Assembly (NCBI GenBank): GCA_032717465.1
Contig: JAVRFU010000131.1
Span: forward strand, 248,001-312,000
Source of the DNA: Coenobita brevimanus
Taxonomy: Eukaryota > Arthropoda > Malacostraca > Decapoda > Coenobitidae
DNA length: 64,000 nt
Direction of reading: 5' to 3'
Shown: positions 45,664 to 57,802 of the stretch, in pieces
Numbering within the stretch: position 1 is the stretch's first letter
Layout: each line of letters starts with the position of its first letter
Translations under genes and position numbers: made by a program
Notes under the pieces: generated by a model
Told to the model about the DNA's origin: nothing
The model's database searches: none
What the model saw: only the letters and a program-made list of their open reading frames with translations

Positions 45664-46075
45664 AACTCTCACAGTTTAGGATATCAGCCAGCAGAGGAAA
45701 GCGAGAAGTAGGAGAAGTGAAATATTAAGGCAGAGAAACATACAAGCCTCTCTCAGCTTAAGAATACTAACCTGCTGAGGAAAGTGACAAGATGAAGAGG
45801 TGAAATATTAGGGCAAAGAAACATAACAAGCCACTCTCAGTTAAGGAATATTAGCGAAAAAGAGAAAGTGACAAGCAGAGGAGGTGTAATATTAAGGCTG
45901 AAAAACACCCCAAGCATCTCACATCTTAGGAATTTTAACCAGCAAGAATAATGGAAAGCAGAAGAGGTGAACTATTTGAGCACAGAAACAGACAAAGGCT
46001 CTCACAGTTAAAGAATACTAGCCAGCTGAGGACAGTGTAAAGGAGTATGAGTGAAACATGATGCAAATCTTTATC
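45664..46075. repeat. Degenerate minisatellite, 83-85 bp unit, about five copies
   Basis: Each unit reads roughly CTCTCACAGTTAAGGAATA, then AGCCAGCxGAGGAAAGTGA, then GAGGTGAAATATTAAGGC and AGAAACATACAAGC. Unit starts fall near 45669, 45751, 45834, 45917 and 46000. Confidence 0.75.
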
Positions 46076-46251
46076 ACCAACTGCACCGCAGCTATCTGAA
46101 GGGTTTTGTTTAGGGTGAGACACTCTATAATGCTAAAAGAAAATGCTTAATGCATAAAAATTTATCCTCATCATTATCCTGACCCTATTTCCCATCACAA
46201 AAATGGAGGGTAGGATTCTAGAGTATAGAAATGTAAAAAAACAACAGCCAA

Positions 46252-46525
46252 TTATACATCAATGCCTTCAAGGTGTAGGGAGCCTGGGGCTAGGCTATTG
46301 GAGTCAAGTATACTTGAGGGCAGATGACCAGCATACTTCCCATACCTCTGGGGTGTAGGACTTGAGGTTAGACTACTAAGCACAGTATATTTAAGAGCAG
46401 ATGACCTGCCTGCATCTCTTGATGGTATTACATGACTGAAAAGTCTCCAGTCACCTCTCAAGGATCAAACCTATGCAGGGCTGCCACTCCAACTGGAATG
46501 CTCTAACCACCAGACACCTTGCCAC
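46252..46525 (-). repeat. tRNA-derived SINE, near full length
   Basis: Minus strand: a tRNA-like head with GGTGGTTAGAGCATTCC (46496-46512) and B box GGTTTGATCC (46462-46471), and an internal near-duplicated block (GATGxCCTGCC / GGTCATCTGC). The end CTAGCCCCAGGCTCCC matches the SINE ends at 18483 and 41609. Confidence 0.7.
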
Positions 46526-47112
46526 TCACCACAGCTACTCAAAGGCTTATGTTGTGGGTGGAAAATTGCAAGATGTTAAAAAGACTTCCTTATGCCTAGA
46601 AATGTATCCTCATCCTAACTGTATTTCCCACCACCAAAATGGTAGGCAGGATCCTAGAAATGTAAAAAATAACAAAACATGACACCTTATAATTAACAAC
46701 GCTACTCAGGAAGTACTGCATTAAGTTTCAGCCGACAATCAAATACAATTTTCAAAATATGTTTTACATTGTCTGGCTGAACTGTGGAGGGGGGGGGTTC
46801 TCTACAATTTTTCTGTCATAAACAACTCACTTACTACATTAGGAGGCAGGATAGTTACTAAGTACAGTAACAGACAGCTCAGGAATTTGCAACAAACATT
46901 TCAAAAAGAACCCTCAATAGAAATCAAACAATGTCATAAAACACATTTCAATTTTTGAAATGATTCTGCTAATTTAGTGCACTCTGGTATGTATTGTTTA
47001 CTGGCTTCACTTCATAACTCTAAAGTTCATGACATGGCACCTGACGCTCCATAGCTATGCACTCCAATGCCCAGCAATTTCATTACCAAATAATATTTTC
47101 TTACACGACAGA
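46526..47112. other. No gene seen
   Basis: Single-copy-looking DNA with a 10-base G run (about 46787). Confidence 0.4.
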
Positions 47113-47228
47113 TGGGAGCACCCATCATCCACTCACTCAGTGAAGTACTGCCTTCGGGTCTCTCTACACTACGTGACAGGCCAAATGGTTTCTTGTGAAC
47201 CAAGAAACCATTTACAATGTTGGGTTGG
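47113..47228 (+). repeat. Composite SINE-like element, head only
   Basis: CCCATCATCCACTCACT, then GTGACAGGCCAAATGGTTTC and CAAGAAACCATTTACAA. Homologous to the first half of 19639-19990, and cut off where a LINE-B fragment begins. Confidence 0.6.
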
Positions 47229-47480
47229 GTAGTGCCTCGCTATGCAGTCCCTTATCCCTGGGGTCACACTCAATTACCTCATCCCCGGTCTTTTTCGGTC
47301 TGCCTCTTACAACCCTACATCAGATGTTCACTCTTCTCACCTTCCCCACCCAACTGTCATTCTCCATCCACTCCCCATGCCCAAACCATCTCAATCCATC
47401 CCTCCTCATCACAACACCAATGCACTCCAGTCCCATCCTTCCTCTCAACTCTTCAATCATAATCCCCCCCACGACTAGAA
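47229..47480 (-). mobile_element. LINE-B 3'-region fragment
   Basis: The plus strand reads CAGTCCCTTATCCCTGGGGT, then CCAACTGTCATTCTCCATCC and CACTCCAGTCCCATCC. This is the complement of the LINE-B C-terminal region at 25200-25420. Confidence 0.75.
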
Positions 47481-48202
47481 GAAAATGACAAATCCCATTT
47501 TGCCTTCATCCAAGTGTAGGGACCTGAGATTAGGCTACCATTAATTCAGACCAGAGCCCCTGGTGCCTCAACAGGACAGAAAAACCCCTGGCCATCTCCT
47601 GGACTTCAACCACCCCAGCAAACAATGACCGGCGGCCCGCCGTCGGTTTATGAGAGGCTGGGGGAGGCTGAATGCGGGCAGCTATGCCCCCGTTGTGCCT
47701 GCGATTGTCCGCTCTGGACTTAAACTTTCAGCAGAGTATGTTAAGTGAAACGTCGATCGAATTTCCATATCTGACGTATCTCAACGTACATAAATTATGG
47801 TACTCTGAAAAACAGTTAAAACAAACTGCAATTTCATCAGCATATATATAAAAAAAAGTATTTAAACAATATTGTACGTACTTTTTGTGACAAAGGTATT
47901 ATGTAATTCTATTTGTAAATGATATAAAGTTTTCATAAGATATATATTCATGTGGAAAAGCGAACATCAAATTTGCGTTGTCAGATATTATAAATGAAGG
48001 CGCCGGTGCACCGCGCCAGCCACAACATCAACAACCGATCTTCAAAACAACGGCCTGGCGGGCTGCAGGAATGCTCGGGATTGACGCTCTCCAAGAAAAC
48101 TCTCTCTCCTCAACAAAAGGCAAGTAATTCTGATTCTGTTGTAAGTCAAGCTTAACATTTGCTCATTATAGTGACAGATGAGTTTAAAGTAGATGCCAAG
48201 AC

Positions 48203-50234
48203 ATGGCAGAACAGTCTTACTGGACAAAAAGGAGGCGACTGAAATCGCGTGTCAGCACATTTAGAATTCCTTCAGAATTCCTCTGTAAACCAAGATGTTG
48301 ACTTGTATGAGACTAACCAACAGTTCCCTGAGTCATGTGCTCACAGTTCAGAAAGCCAAGTGTTGCGTGGTGAGCATTATGATGCTGCAGGAACCTCTGA
48401 TGTAGGTTTTGAGAGAGCCCAAGCTAGTAACACTCGTATAGCCTCACAATCACAAGGTCATTGTCTGGACAGAGATTGTTATTCCTCTCCACTTTCTGAT
48501 AGCTCTGAAAACAGCGACATTAATGTATATAAAACTGGTACTCATAACAGTGGTGCTCATAACAGTGGTGCAGAGCAGTTGTGTACCAAACTTGCAGAAT
48601 GGGCAGTTAACTATCAGATTCCACAAACTGCATTAAGCAGCCTCCTTTCTCTACTAAGAAATTATCATCCAGACATCCCAATGGATGCCAGAACTTTGCT
48701 TAAAACACCAAGCCAAAGTAAGGTTAAGGAGATATCTGGAGGTACATACTATCATTTTGGTGTTGAAAAATCTCTTGTAAGAATTTTATCAACAACAGAA
48801 AGTATGAATGCCCTGAAAGACAGTGAATCTATTTCATTGCAAGTAAATATTGATGGACTTCCCTTGTTCAAAAGTTCAAACATACAATTCTGGCCAATTT
48901 TAGCAAGAATTAATAACCCACTTCAGAGTAGCCCTTTCATTATTGGATTGTTTTGTGGGAATCACAAGCCAGAAAACATTGATGAGTTTTTTAAAGACTT
49001 TGCTTCAGAAATGAAAGTGATTGATGAACAAGGGATAGAAATCGAGGGACTTCAAAAGAAGCTGGGAATTAATATAGCCTGCTTTATTTGTGATGCCCCT
49101 GCTAGGTCATTTGTTAAACAAATTAAAGGACACAATTCATATTATGGCTGTGAAAAGTGCAAACAGAAAGGAACTTGGAGAGGAAGAATAGTTTTTCCAT
49201 CACTTAATGCACCCACACGAACTGATGACGACTTTGATACAATGACCCAAGAAGAGCACCACTGTGCTAGGTCACCATTAATAGATCTTGGAATTAAAAT
49301 GATTAGCCAGTTTCCATATGATTATATGCATCTAGTTTGTCTTGGGGTTACAAGAAAATTACTTGGGCTTTGGATAAAGGGACCTGTACAAAATAGGTGC
49401 AGAGTTGGAAGAAATGTAATAAATAGTATATCAGAAGATTTGCTGAAGTACTGGAGATTTCTACCTTTTGAGTTTACAAGAAAATGTAGATCACTTGCTG
49501 AAATAGACAGGTGGAAAGCAACTGAATTCCGACAATTTCTGTTGTACAGTGGACCAGTTGTCTTGAAAAACAAATTGCCTGTAGACAAATATGGATATTT
49601 CTTAGATATCTCTGTTGCAATATATTGCCTATCAAGCCCCTTTTACAGTACCACACACTGCCAATATGCTCATAAGTTACTCTGCACCTTTGTAAAGGAT
49701 TTTGGTAAGATATATGGTGAAGAAATGCTAGTTTATAATGTACATGGTCTGTCACACCTAGCTGATGATGTAGCAAATTTTGGTCCACTTGATAATTTCT
49801 CAGCCTTTCCCTTTGAAAATTTCTTAGGGAAATTGAAGTCTATGATTAAGAAGCCCAATTCTCCAATTCAGCAAATAATCAGGAGATTGGATGAAGCACA
49901 GGATTTTCAGCCAGTTACTCTAAAGAAAACTGAGACTGACAAAAATAATGGTGTTCCGAAGTGTATGTATAAAGATGGACCATTGCCAGAAATTAAAGGT
50001 GACTTTTATCAGTTCAGAAAGGTCACATATAAGAATATGAAATTCACTCTAACTTGTGGAGATAATTGTGTTAAAGTTGGATCAAATGTAGGCTTGATAA
50101 GGAACATTTTGACCAGAAAACATTGTAATGAAACACTGGTTCTGTTTGAAGCTTTTATCAATATATCTAGCTTCTTTCAAAATCCTCTCAGTTCTTCTGA
50201 CCTAGTGATATTGCTCCCATTTCAGAAATACTGA
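48203..50234 (+). CDS. Tnp2-like (EnSpm/CACTA-group) transposase, one apparent frame break near the N-terminus
   Basis: The likely start ATG (48203) opens MAEQSYWTKRRRLKSRVS. Within about 40 bases the protein must change frame to join a 661-codon frame (48249-50234, AHLEFLQNSS...), because TGA at 48240 closes that frame upstream. Motifs numbered from 48249: LQVNIDGLPLFKSS (Asp202), ACFICDAPARSF (Asp282) with a GCEKCKQKG zinc pair (Cys301, Cys304), PYDYMHLVCLGVTRKLLGLW (about 357), and VYNVHGLSHLADDVANFGPL then FSAFPFENFLGKLK near the end. This order is typical of animal transposases distantly related to plant Tnp2. The core is uninterrupted. The N-terminal break may be an indel error. Confidence 0.82.
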
Positions 50235-51200
50235 CAAAGTATGTAATGCTGCCATATAAAAATAATAAATTTGTGATCATTCCACTGATTCATCAGTATA
50301 ATACACCATAGTTAAATGCTAAAAAAAAAAAAAAAAAAAAAAGTTATTTCATGCATTTTTATACTAGTATAGTGAGATGTTATATATCAAGAGGTTTGCA
50401 TTTAATTAAAGGACATTAAAGTAAACCGTCAGTATTTTTTGATGAGTTCATTGATATGTTCTGATTTATTAGTCTATCAGAGTACTGTATGCATACTCAT
50501 CACATACATTGCTACAGTTTGTATAATTATGAGGCACTGTGAGCTGAAGGGAATTGAAGCAAGTGCCACCCCTGGTAAGAGACATACTCATAGTATGTAT
50601 AGCACTATCTAATTTTCAAACATACATATATCTCAGCTCTTTAGCTAATTTAAGGCTGATAAGCAAAGTGCATGAAGCAGGACCTAGTTATCTTATGTAT
50701 GGGATTCTTACAAAACTGGTGATTACATTGTTGTATGCAGTAATCTGGTTCCAGTAACTCTTTGATGTGTAGGGGGAGCACATCAAACTAGATGCTGGTA
50801 AAGTTGCTTGCATCCTTTCAAATATTTCAGGTATATAAACCATTGCCTAAAATTTCAGGCAATTTAAAGTCCACCACTTTGTTCTAAGTATCATATCTCA
50901 TGAAGGCACATTCTGCTTGCTGCACAGTGAAAATCTAAAGAAGTCTAAGACATCCATATAAATATTGCAATACCAGAATATGCATATTCAATATTAAAGA
51001 AATTAATTGTATATGTAAGTAGCATGGTATGTACCGGTATTACAGTACTCTGAGTCTACTGGTCTGTAGGTTTAGGTAATTGAGATTTTATGCAATAATA
51101 GTGTTTAATCAGTTCGTTATTATTATTCAAAATTTGTATGTATCATATTTTAGTCCAACTATGTGCTGCTTCTGTATTTTCTTTGCAGCAGATTGGCGAG

Positions 51201-52984
51201 ATGTTTTACGTGGTGGAATTCAGTGATGCACAAGATGTGGCCGTCATCCCATCAACATGGTTAAAGGGCAGAGATGAAGCAGTTTGGCCAAATTATTTAT
51301 CCACAACTCGAATAAACAATGCAGTTGTCAGCAAAGAAATACCTAAATCTGAATGGAAGAAATACTCCATAAAGATCATGTATGAATCAGGTAAGTACAC
51401 ACATATCTGGAACTTTTCTTACCAACACCAGTTCTACTTTAAGCAAATTCCCACTGCTCTTTTTAAAAAGAATATATATAATTATACTCATATTAGGAAA
51501 ATACTTCAGCCATTATTATGTTTACTTTTGGTTGTGATGTATCTATATATAATGGCTGCTTGCTCTTTCTCCAAGCTCATTGTCACTTCATGTAGATGAA
51601 ATGGTAATCTTGACTTCTTTATCTTCATACAGATTCCTATGAGAAGGCAAGAGGGAAACTAAAAGAAGCAGAGTATCATTCAGATCTACATACTGATCTA
51701 CTTACTGATTTTGACGATGAAGCTGTGAGGCCTCGTCATTCAAAGAGAAAACGAAAGTACGTATTGTAAAATACGAAATGTTTTGATGATGTATATGGAA
51801 GAGGTGTGGTATGTAACTGATGAAAGGATTCTTTACATTATGTAGGTCTGACTCTTGGTCATTATCTGCATCAGTTATATGAATTTTCAGGCATCCAAGA
51901 AGGTACACAAGCTCTGAAAGCTCTGAAGATGGTTGTAGGACTTCAAAGACTAGAAAATCTGTTGTCACTTCAAGCAGTGACAGTGATGATGACATCAGTA
52001 AGAAGACAATAAAAGCAAGACCAGTTCCACCCAAGATGTCTGCACCAAGCCTGACATCAGCAAAATTTACTTCTCCACATGAAACCCCTTCTACATCAAA
52101 TCAGGTTGAGCCACAGCCTCAGTCTCCCGATGGAAGCTTAATAGGTAAATGCATTAATGGACTTTGAATTCTGTATGTACACCACTATTGCACAATGTAT
52201 ATTATTTGCTATATTGTGGCTTTTTTTAACTTGATGGCAGGGAAAACTGGCGCTAACAGTTTTTAATAGTATATTCAACCACTTGTTGTTAACTGCATGC
52301 TTATGATTTTTGTTTTATGTAATATGATTAGATATACTTATGTGGGTAACATGCATTGCATTTACAGCTTTTGAGACCAGGGTCTCGATGGTGTTGGAGG
52401 AGCTCCGCACTATCCTTGAGTCCCTCAATGTGAAAATCAACACACTGCTAAGAAACTCCTCCTTTGAAGAGCAGGATCAGGGGATGCTGGAGGGAATACA
52501 TTTCCCTTTGAATGATAGAAATGATATTGCTTCACTTGAATCCAAGTTGCTTGATCCCAGTGAAGAGAAGAAAGTTGTAAGTAACTTATGTAACGTTAAT
52601 TATCCTTGCATAGGAAGGAAGGATTTTGATGGGTGAATATGAAGGTGAACAAGCAATTTTTCTTGAGTTTCTAAATTGAGTGGGATGTAACCTGAGTGTA
52701 CATATTACTTACTTTAAACCAGTTTATGGTGAGCATAAGAGTGATGACTATTTGTGAATGACTGTGTGTGTTTGATTAGGTGTTAAGATTTTTCTTTACC
52801 ATTTCAGATTGCACGTTTTTGTGTGATAGGGAGTGCTAACCTCCAAGACACAGTGAGGCACATTCTTAGGTATGCTGTGACAAACTCCTTGGCTATGCAA
52901 TACAACTGGTGTGGCAAAGGTGAGAAACAGAGCTTTGGCATCCTGAAATTGAAGGACACCATTATAGTAGCCAAATATGCTTGA
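51201..52984 (+). CDS. DUF4806-domain protein, five coding exons, intact
   Basis: Exons 51201-51390, 51633-51756, 51891-52144, 52368-52576 and 52808-52984 join to 954 bases (317 residues and TGA). Every intron is GT-AG, with donors gtaagt, gtacgt, gtaaat and gtaagt, and the phases fit throughout. The N-terminus (MFYVVEFSDAQDVAVIPSTW, then LKGRDEAVWPNY) is the usual start of such proteins. The middle is Ser/Lys/Asp-rich (RKRK, SSSDSDDD). A helical segment VLEELRTILESLNVKINTLL leads into DUF4806 (FPLNDRNDIASLESKLLD, then FCVIGSANLQDTVRHIL and MQYNWCGKGEKQSFGILKL). Function is unknown. It follows the transposase by 1 kb in the same orientation inside the element's ends, so it is probably the element's second gene. 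Confidence 0.82.
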
Positions 52985-53014
52985 ATCTATTTATCTTTTC
53001 TATTCTCTTTGATG

Positions 53015-54650
53015 CTTGAGGGAGCATCCCCCTAGGGGTGGCCTCTCCTTGTCCATACACTCTCTCCTTGCTTGTTCTAGCCCTCTTCTCCCACCAGCAA
53101 CTCTCTCACACGTACTCCTTCACCCTATCCACCCACCTTCCAAGTGGCCTTCCTCTACTTCACTTAAATACGAGTACACCTTTTTTTACAAACTCAGCAA
53201 GCTTCATCCTCTCAACATGGCCAAACCACCTCACCCATTCCACCACCCAAAACTTCACTCCATCTGCACAAGTTCCCATACCACACCTTTCATACACATT
53301 CTATTACATCCTCCCACCTTGACACAATTCACATATCTCTCTCAGGTAGCTCATCTCCACAGCACACACTCTCATCTGGTGTGCCCTGTTCCATGTTCAA
53401 GTCTCTGACCCATATGTCAAATGTTGGTAGGAGAATGCTATTCCTCAGACCCCATGGACCTCCCTCTCATAACCCTTGCAAGGGATCCTAGAACTCTCCT
53501 ACCCTTCACAGCCTTCTCATTTATCTCTCCTTCCATTTCACCATGTTTACACAAAAACTGTACCCAAATAATTTAAACTCTTTCACTTCCTCCATTCTCT
53601 CGCCTCCTAAAACAATCTTACAACTTGTTACTGATGGTACTCTCACCCTGTAAGGTTTGCTGAAACCACACACCTCTACTTCCTTCCTCTCAAAGACCAT
53701 TACTTTACTCTTACCAGCATCCACTTTCAGCCCTCTTCTCTTATACACATTACTGAATTCATCCACTACTCTTTGCAGATCCCTTTCACTCTCAACAAGC
53801 AATACAGTGTCATCAGCAAAGAGACATGCAGCCACAGCCCAGTCTACTCTATTCATTTTCAGTCTAGCACCTACATTCCCCATTTTAGCTTTCATTTCCC
53901 TCACACAACCATCTATGAAAATATTGAACAACCAATGTGATATCACACATCCCTGTCTTACTTCCACCTTTATAGCAAAACTCGCTCAGCTCTCCCTCCA
54001 CCCTTATACAAGCACTTGCATTCTTATAAAAGGCCTTAATCCCTTCCAGTAGCCTCTCACCTACACCGTAAATTCTGAGAATATCCCAGAGAACTTTCCT
54101 ATCAACCCAATCATATGCTTTCTCCAGATCCATGAAAGCTGCAGACAATTTATTACTCTTTCCCAAATACTCTTCTGTAACTTCAGTTACTAATATTTGA
54201 TACACACAACTTTTACCCTTCCTAAACTCTCCTTGCTCCTCACTTATCTTCCCTTCAGTAACCTCCATCAATTTCCTGTCAAGATTCTTCCATACACTTT
54301 TCCTGGCACACTAAGTAAACTTATCCCCCTCTTATTATTACATTCTTGTTTACTACCTTTTTCTTTGTGAAGAGGGACAATAATTGCCTTCCTCCAGTCA
54401 TCTGGTACTTCTCCCTGTCTCCATGTGAGATCACATATCAAGGACAGCCATTCTACCACTGCTCTCCACCACTTTTTAACATTTCACCAGTTATTTCCAT
54501 CTATACCCGCAGATATATGATACTTTGGCTTGACTATTGCTTTCTCCACCTCCTCTTTATCAATTTCTTTCTGTTTATACACTCGCTTTCTACCTGCTTT
54601 CATACCCATACTTGTCACTATTGCTTCACTTGTAGTCGCCTCAATACTCA
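53015..54650 (-). mobile_element. LINE-D, truncated non-LTR retrotransposon inside the Tnp2 element
   Basis: Minus strand, frames broken. RT entry at 54459-54268 (LTWRQGEVPDDWRKAIIVPL), palm at 54271-53885 (AAFMDLEKAYDWVDRKVLW) and 53967-53521 (VRQGCVISHWLFNIFIDG, LFADDTVLL, VMVFERKEVEV). A diverged C-terminus runs to about 53015. Distinct from LINE-A, B and C at many conserved positions. It begins 30 bases past the DUF4806 stop codon. Confidence 0.82.
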
Positions 54651-55178
54651 AGGAAAATATTTGAGTGCTGTTTCTTTGTTTCTTTCTTGTGACATATCAG
54701 TAATATTTACTAGTATATACTGTTATTACTATATAAGCCTTGTTAAGATGGTAGTGCAAAAGTAAAGTGTAGTTCAGGGAACCAAATTCTCATGGTTTCA
54801 GAAACTGTGACGATATTTAATGAGGGAGTAAATAAGAACTAATGCAAATAATCTTTTTGACAGAAAGTGTGCGCAAGCATCCAGACTATAGGCATACAAC
54901 AGCAGCCTCTGTTGAAATCATTATGAAAGAATGGTTCCGCACAGCCAGAGACCGAGATGGAGGGCGACGAAGGAGGGATCGAAGTGCAGACCACTAAAAA
55001 CAGTATGAACACAGAAATAATACTGAAGCTTTGCCAGGTCACAGCTGTGAGTGTGATGTGTGCAGCACATAACACAGGTATCCTGTTAATAACTGAACTT
55101 TGGAAATGTTTGCAATTTCTACTACCTCACCTACACACCTGTGTGAATACTTGAAATACCTCAGTCATTAGTACAAGT

Positions 55179-56150
55179 AGGCTTTAGTCTATTCCCTTCC
55201 TGATTCCTACCCAAGCCAGTAAGAATGTAGTTGATTGGCTCATACACTTTTGCTGGGATGGCTGGTGGTGGATGAGGCTATCTTGTCTCGCTGCTGCAGA
55301 GAAAAATGTTCATATTTCTTTACTTAACTTACTTCTTACACACAATAGACACTTCTTTTATGCATCACTGAATCAAACAATGATTTTTCAACAATAATAC
55401 TGCATTCAAAACTCGATAGGCTAAAATACAAAGTAATGACGAAGAGTTAAATTCAAAGAACAGTATATAGTGCTTTATTCCACTTTTTAATTATCGAAGG
55501 TTTTTGCAGAAATTTCTTAACTAAATTTGGAATTGTGGTCATGATGCATGTCACTGTATGAAAGGGAGGGAGAGAGACCACACCGACCAACCGGGCACCT
55601 GCCTCTCCTGCCCTTCCTCTCACCCAGATTAACGTGCATAATGACCGCAAAACCTTCATTTTCTCTTCTTATATTGTACTTTACCTAAAATCTGCGAGTA
55701 CCATCATCTTCAGGAGAGTTTTGGTACAAGAACATGTGTTTTGTTCCGAATTTAGTCTCAGAATTTCTGCAAAAACCATTAATAATTAAAAAGTGGTATA
55801 AAGCATTATATACCTATTGTTCTCTGACTTCAACTTGTCATCATTGCTTTGTTTTTTAGTCTGTTGGGTTTCTTTTGCTGTGTTTACTGATTCAGTGATG
55901 CAAACAATGTGTCTATCTTGTGTCAGAGGTGAGTTAAGTAAAGAAATATGAACATTTTTGTGTGTGGCAGCGAGGCAAGTTAGCCCCATACACCACCACC
56001 ACCACATCACAGCTGAGTCCATCAGCCAATCAGCAACATTCTCGACCACCACCAACACATCCCAGCACAAGTGCAACAGCCAATCAGTGACGTTCTTACT
56101 GCCTTTGGTAGGAATCAGGAACCCAGTTGAAGTGAATAGACTATAGTAGA
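55179..56150. repeat. Large foldback (inverted repeat) element
   Basis: The left arm 55179-55531 and right arm 55746-56150 are reverse complements with scattered differences, separated by a 214-bp spacer. Matched blocks include CCTGATTCCTACC / GGTAGGAATCAGG, AAAAATGTTCATATTTCTTT / AAAGAAATATGAACATTTTT and CACTTTTTAATTAT / ATAATTAAAAAGTG. The right arm has an extra CCAATCAGC-containing duplication. It may be a separate non-autonomous element or part of the Tnp2 transposon. Confidence 0.85.
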
Positions 56151-57460
56151 CTGTCATATTACCCTCTACACTATGGTGCTATAAAGTGCTTAATACTAGT
56201 ATACTGAAAGTATGAGTAGATAAAATGGTGGGACCACTACCTTATGGTGCTCTGATCTGCCTGTGACTAGTAGTGCCATATTGAAAGCACTAAAAAGATG
56301 TGGTGTGAACATGAATGTGTCTCTTTAATTACATAGTCATACATGTACAGTTAGTGTAGAACAACAGAAAGCCCTGCCATTATTTTCTTGTGCTAATTTT
56401 GCTCCTAACACTAAAAATCTGACAAATGGAACTCTGCAGGTTTTAACTGATGTTTGGATGTGTACAAGTGCTAAAAGTCACCTCTCAGCTCTGAAAGACC
56501 AGGTCTCCTTGTAATTACTGCTAAATATCTGAAGGGAAAAGTTTCTGTTTTGATGTCAGACATTATATTAGAAGCATTACCTGCATCATGTTGAGTTACA
56601 TATATAGATTAATAGATGACGTACCTTGCCCTAGTCAGTACTTTAACTTCAGGAGCCACATAGTTGCTAAAAGTTTGGGAACAAAATTTCCTGTGATTTT
56701 TTTTTTTTTGCAATTGTATGTTTAAGCTGATTCTGTGGTGATGTGATGTTTAAGAATAATACTCAAATTTCTTGATAGATAGATAGGGAATTTCTAGTCT
56801 TCTGTACACTGAAATAATGGACTTAAAACTTCTGTATTTTTTGTCTAAGTTACAAAGCTGTGTCAAGTGTCTGGCATGAGAGGGCCACCTCCCTTGTAAA
56901 GGCAACATGAGCCCTATATACTATAAATAGATCAACAAACTTCTCGACATTTGAGGTACTTATAATACAGTAGGTTAAGTAGGTTTTGTGTTATCTCAGA
57001 ATTGTATTTTATTTTATATACTTCTGTGTTATTATGGCATCATTAATGTGCACCCCAGTCAAACATGATTCTTTGTGCCGCATTATGTATTGTCACAGTA
57101 TGGTTTGTTACTCTGATGGAAATACTATCAATAGGAATACATACTGTATTATATTTTCAAATTCTGTGTATGCATTTTTTTTTTGTATAAATACTCATAA
57201 TTTTTTAAAAGTTAGGAACACGGCATATATTTACAGTTATACCTTAATATATACAAGTGATGGGTTCACCATTATTATGTACAACTAAGTTGTGTTTTAC
57301 TTCCAAGTTATCAAAAACATTGTTGTTGAGTTTACATGTATTGAGAATGCTATGAATAAATATATATCTTGATATTTCTTGCACATTTTGTTTTAATTCA
57401 ACCTTTTTAGTGTTTTTGAACCATTCACTTTTTAAGCGGGTTATGGCAGTAATTACCACG
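56151..57460. other. 3' part of the Tnp2 element; no gene seen
   Basis: AT-rich, no coding block. It runs into the GC-rich subterminal zone. Confidence 0.4.
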
Positions 57461-57595
57461 TTGGCCCTCCGTAAGCAGCCCTCCGGAGAACCGATGAGCA
57501 AGACTGGCAGCGGGCCTACGTCAACAGCCTACGGAGGGCCGCTGGTTTGACATACGTAAGGCCTGCGGAGGGCCGCCCTGTTTTTGTTTGCTGGG
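57461..57595. repeat. Subterminal repeats and right terminal inverted repeat of the Tnp2 element
   Basis: GGCCCTCCG (57463-57471) and CAGCCCTCCGGAG (57476-57488) lie inverted to CTACGGAGGGCCGCTGG (57530-57546) and CTGCGGAGGGCCGCCC (57563-57578). The terminus TGTTTTTGTTTGCTGGG then follows. Subterminal repeats are typical of CACTA/EnSpm-group elements. Confidence 0.65.
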
Positions 57596-57802
57596 ACAGC
57601 ATATGCCACAATATGCTCTGACCAGGGCACTCTATTAATTGCACCACCAGATGTAATTTACTTGGACTTGGTAGGGGGGGGGAATGGGGACTTATTGCAT
57701 AATGATTCCTGACCTTCAGCTCAGATGCACAATGTTCACAACCACCCTGGCTTTCATTCATCAAACATTCAAATTTCAACAATACGCTTAAATGGTTCTC
57801 AC

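Larger units (their letters stand above)
47614..57595 (+). mobile_element. Tnp2/EnSpm-type DNA transposon with DUF4806 gene, ~10 kb, both ends present
   Basis: The left end CCCAGCAAACAATGACCGGC (47614) is matched, inverted, by a right end that reads CCCAGCAAACAAAAACAGGG from 57595 inward; both then continue into GGCGGCCC-type sequence. The dinucleotide AC lies just outside each end (47612-47613, 57596-57597), so a 2-bp target duplication is possible. GGAGGGCCG motifs are repeated near the right end. Contents: a Tnp2-like transposase (48203-50234), a five-exon DUF4806 gene (51201-52984), a LINE-D (53015-54650) and a foldback (55179-56150). The element sits about 200 bp from an MRPS10 exon. Pairing these ends with these genes is an inference from their nesting. 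Confidence 0.75.
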
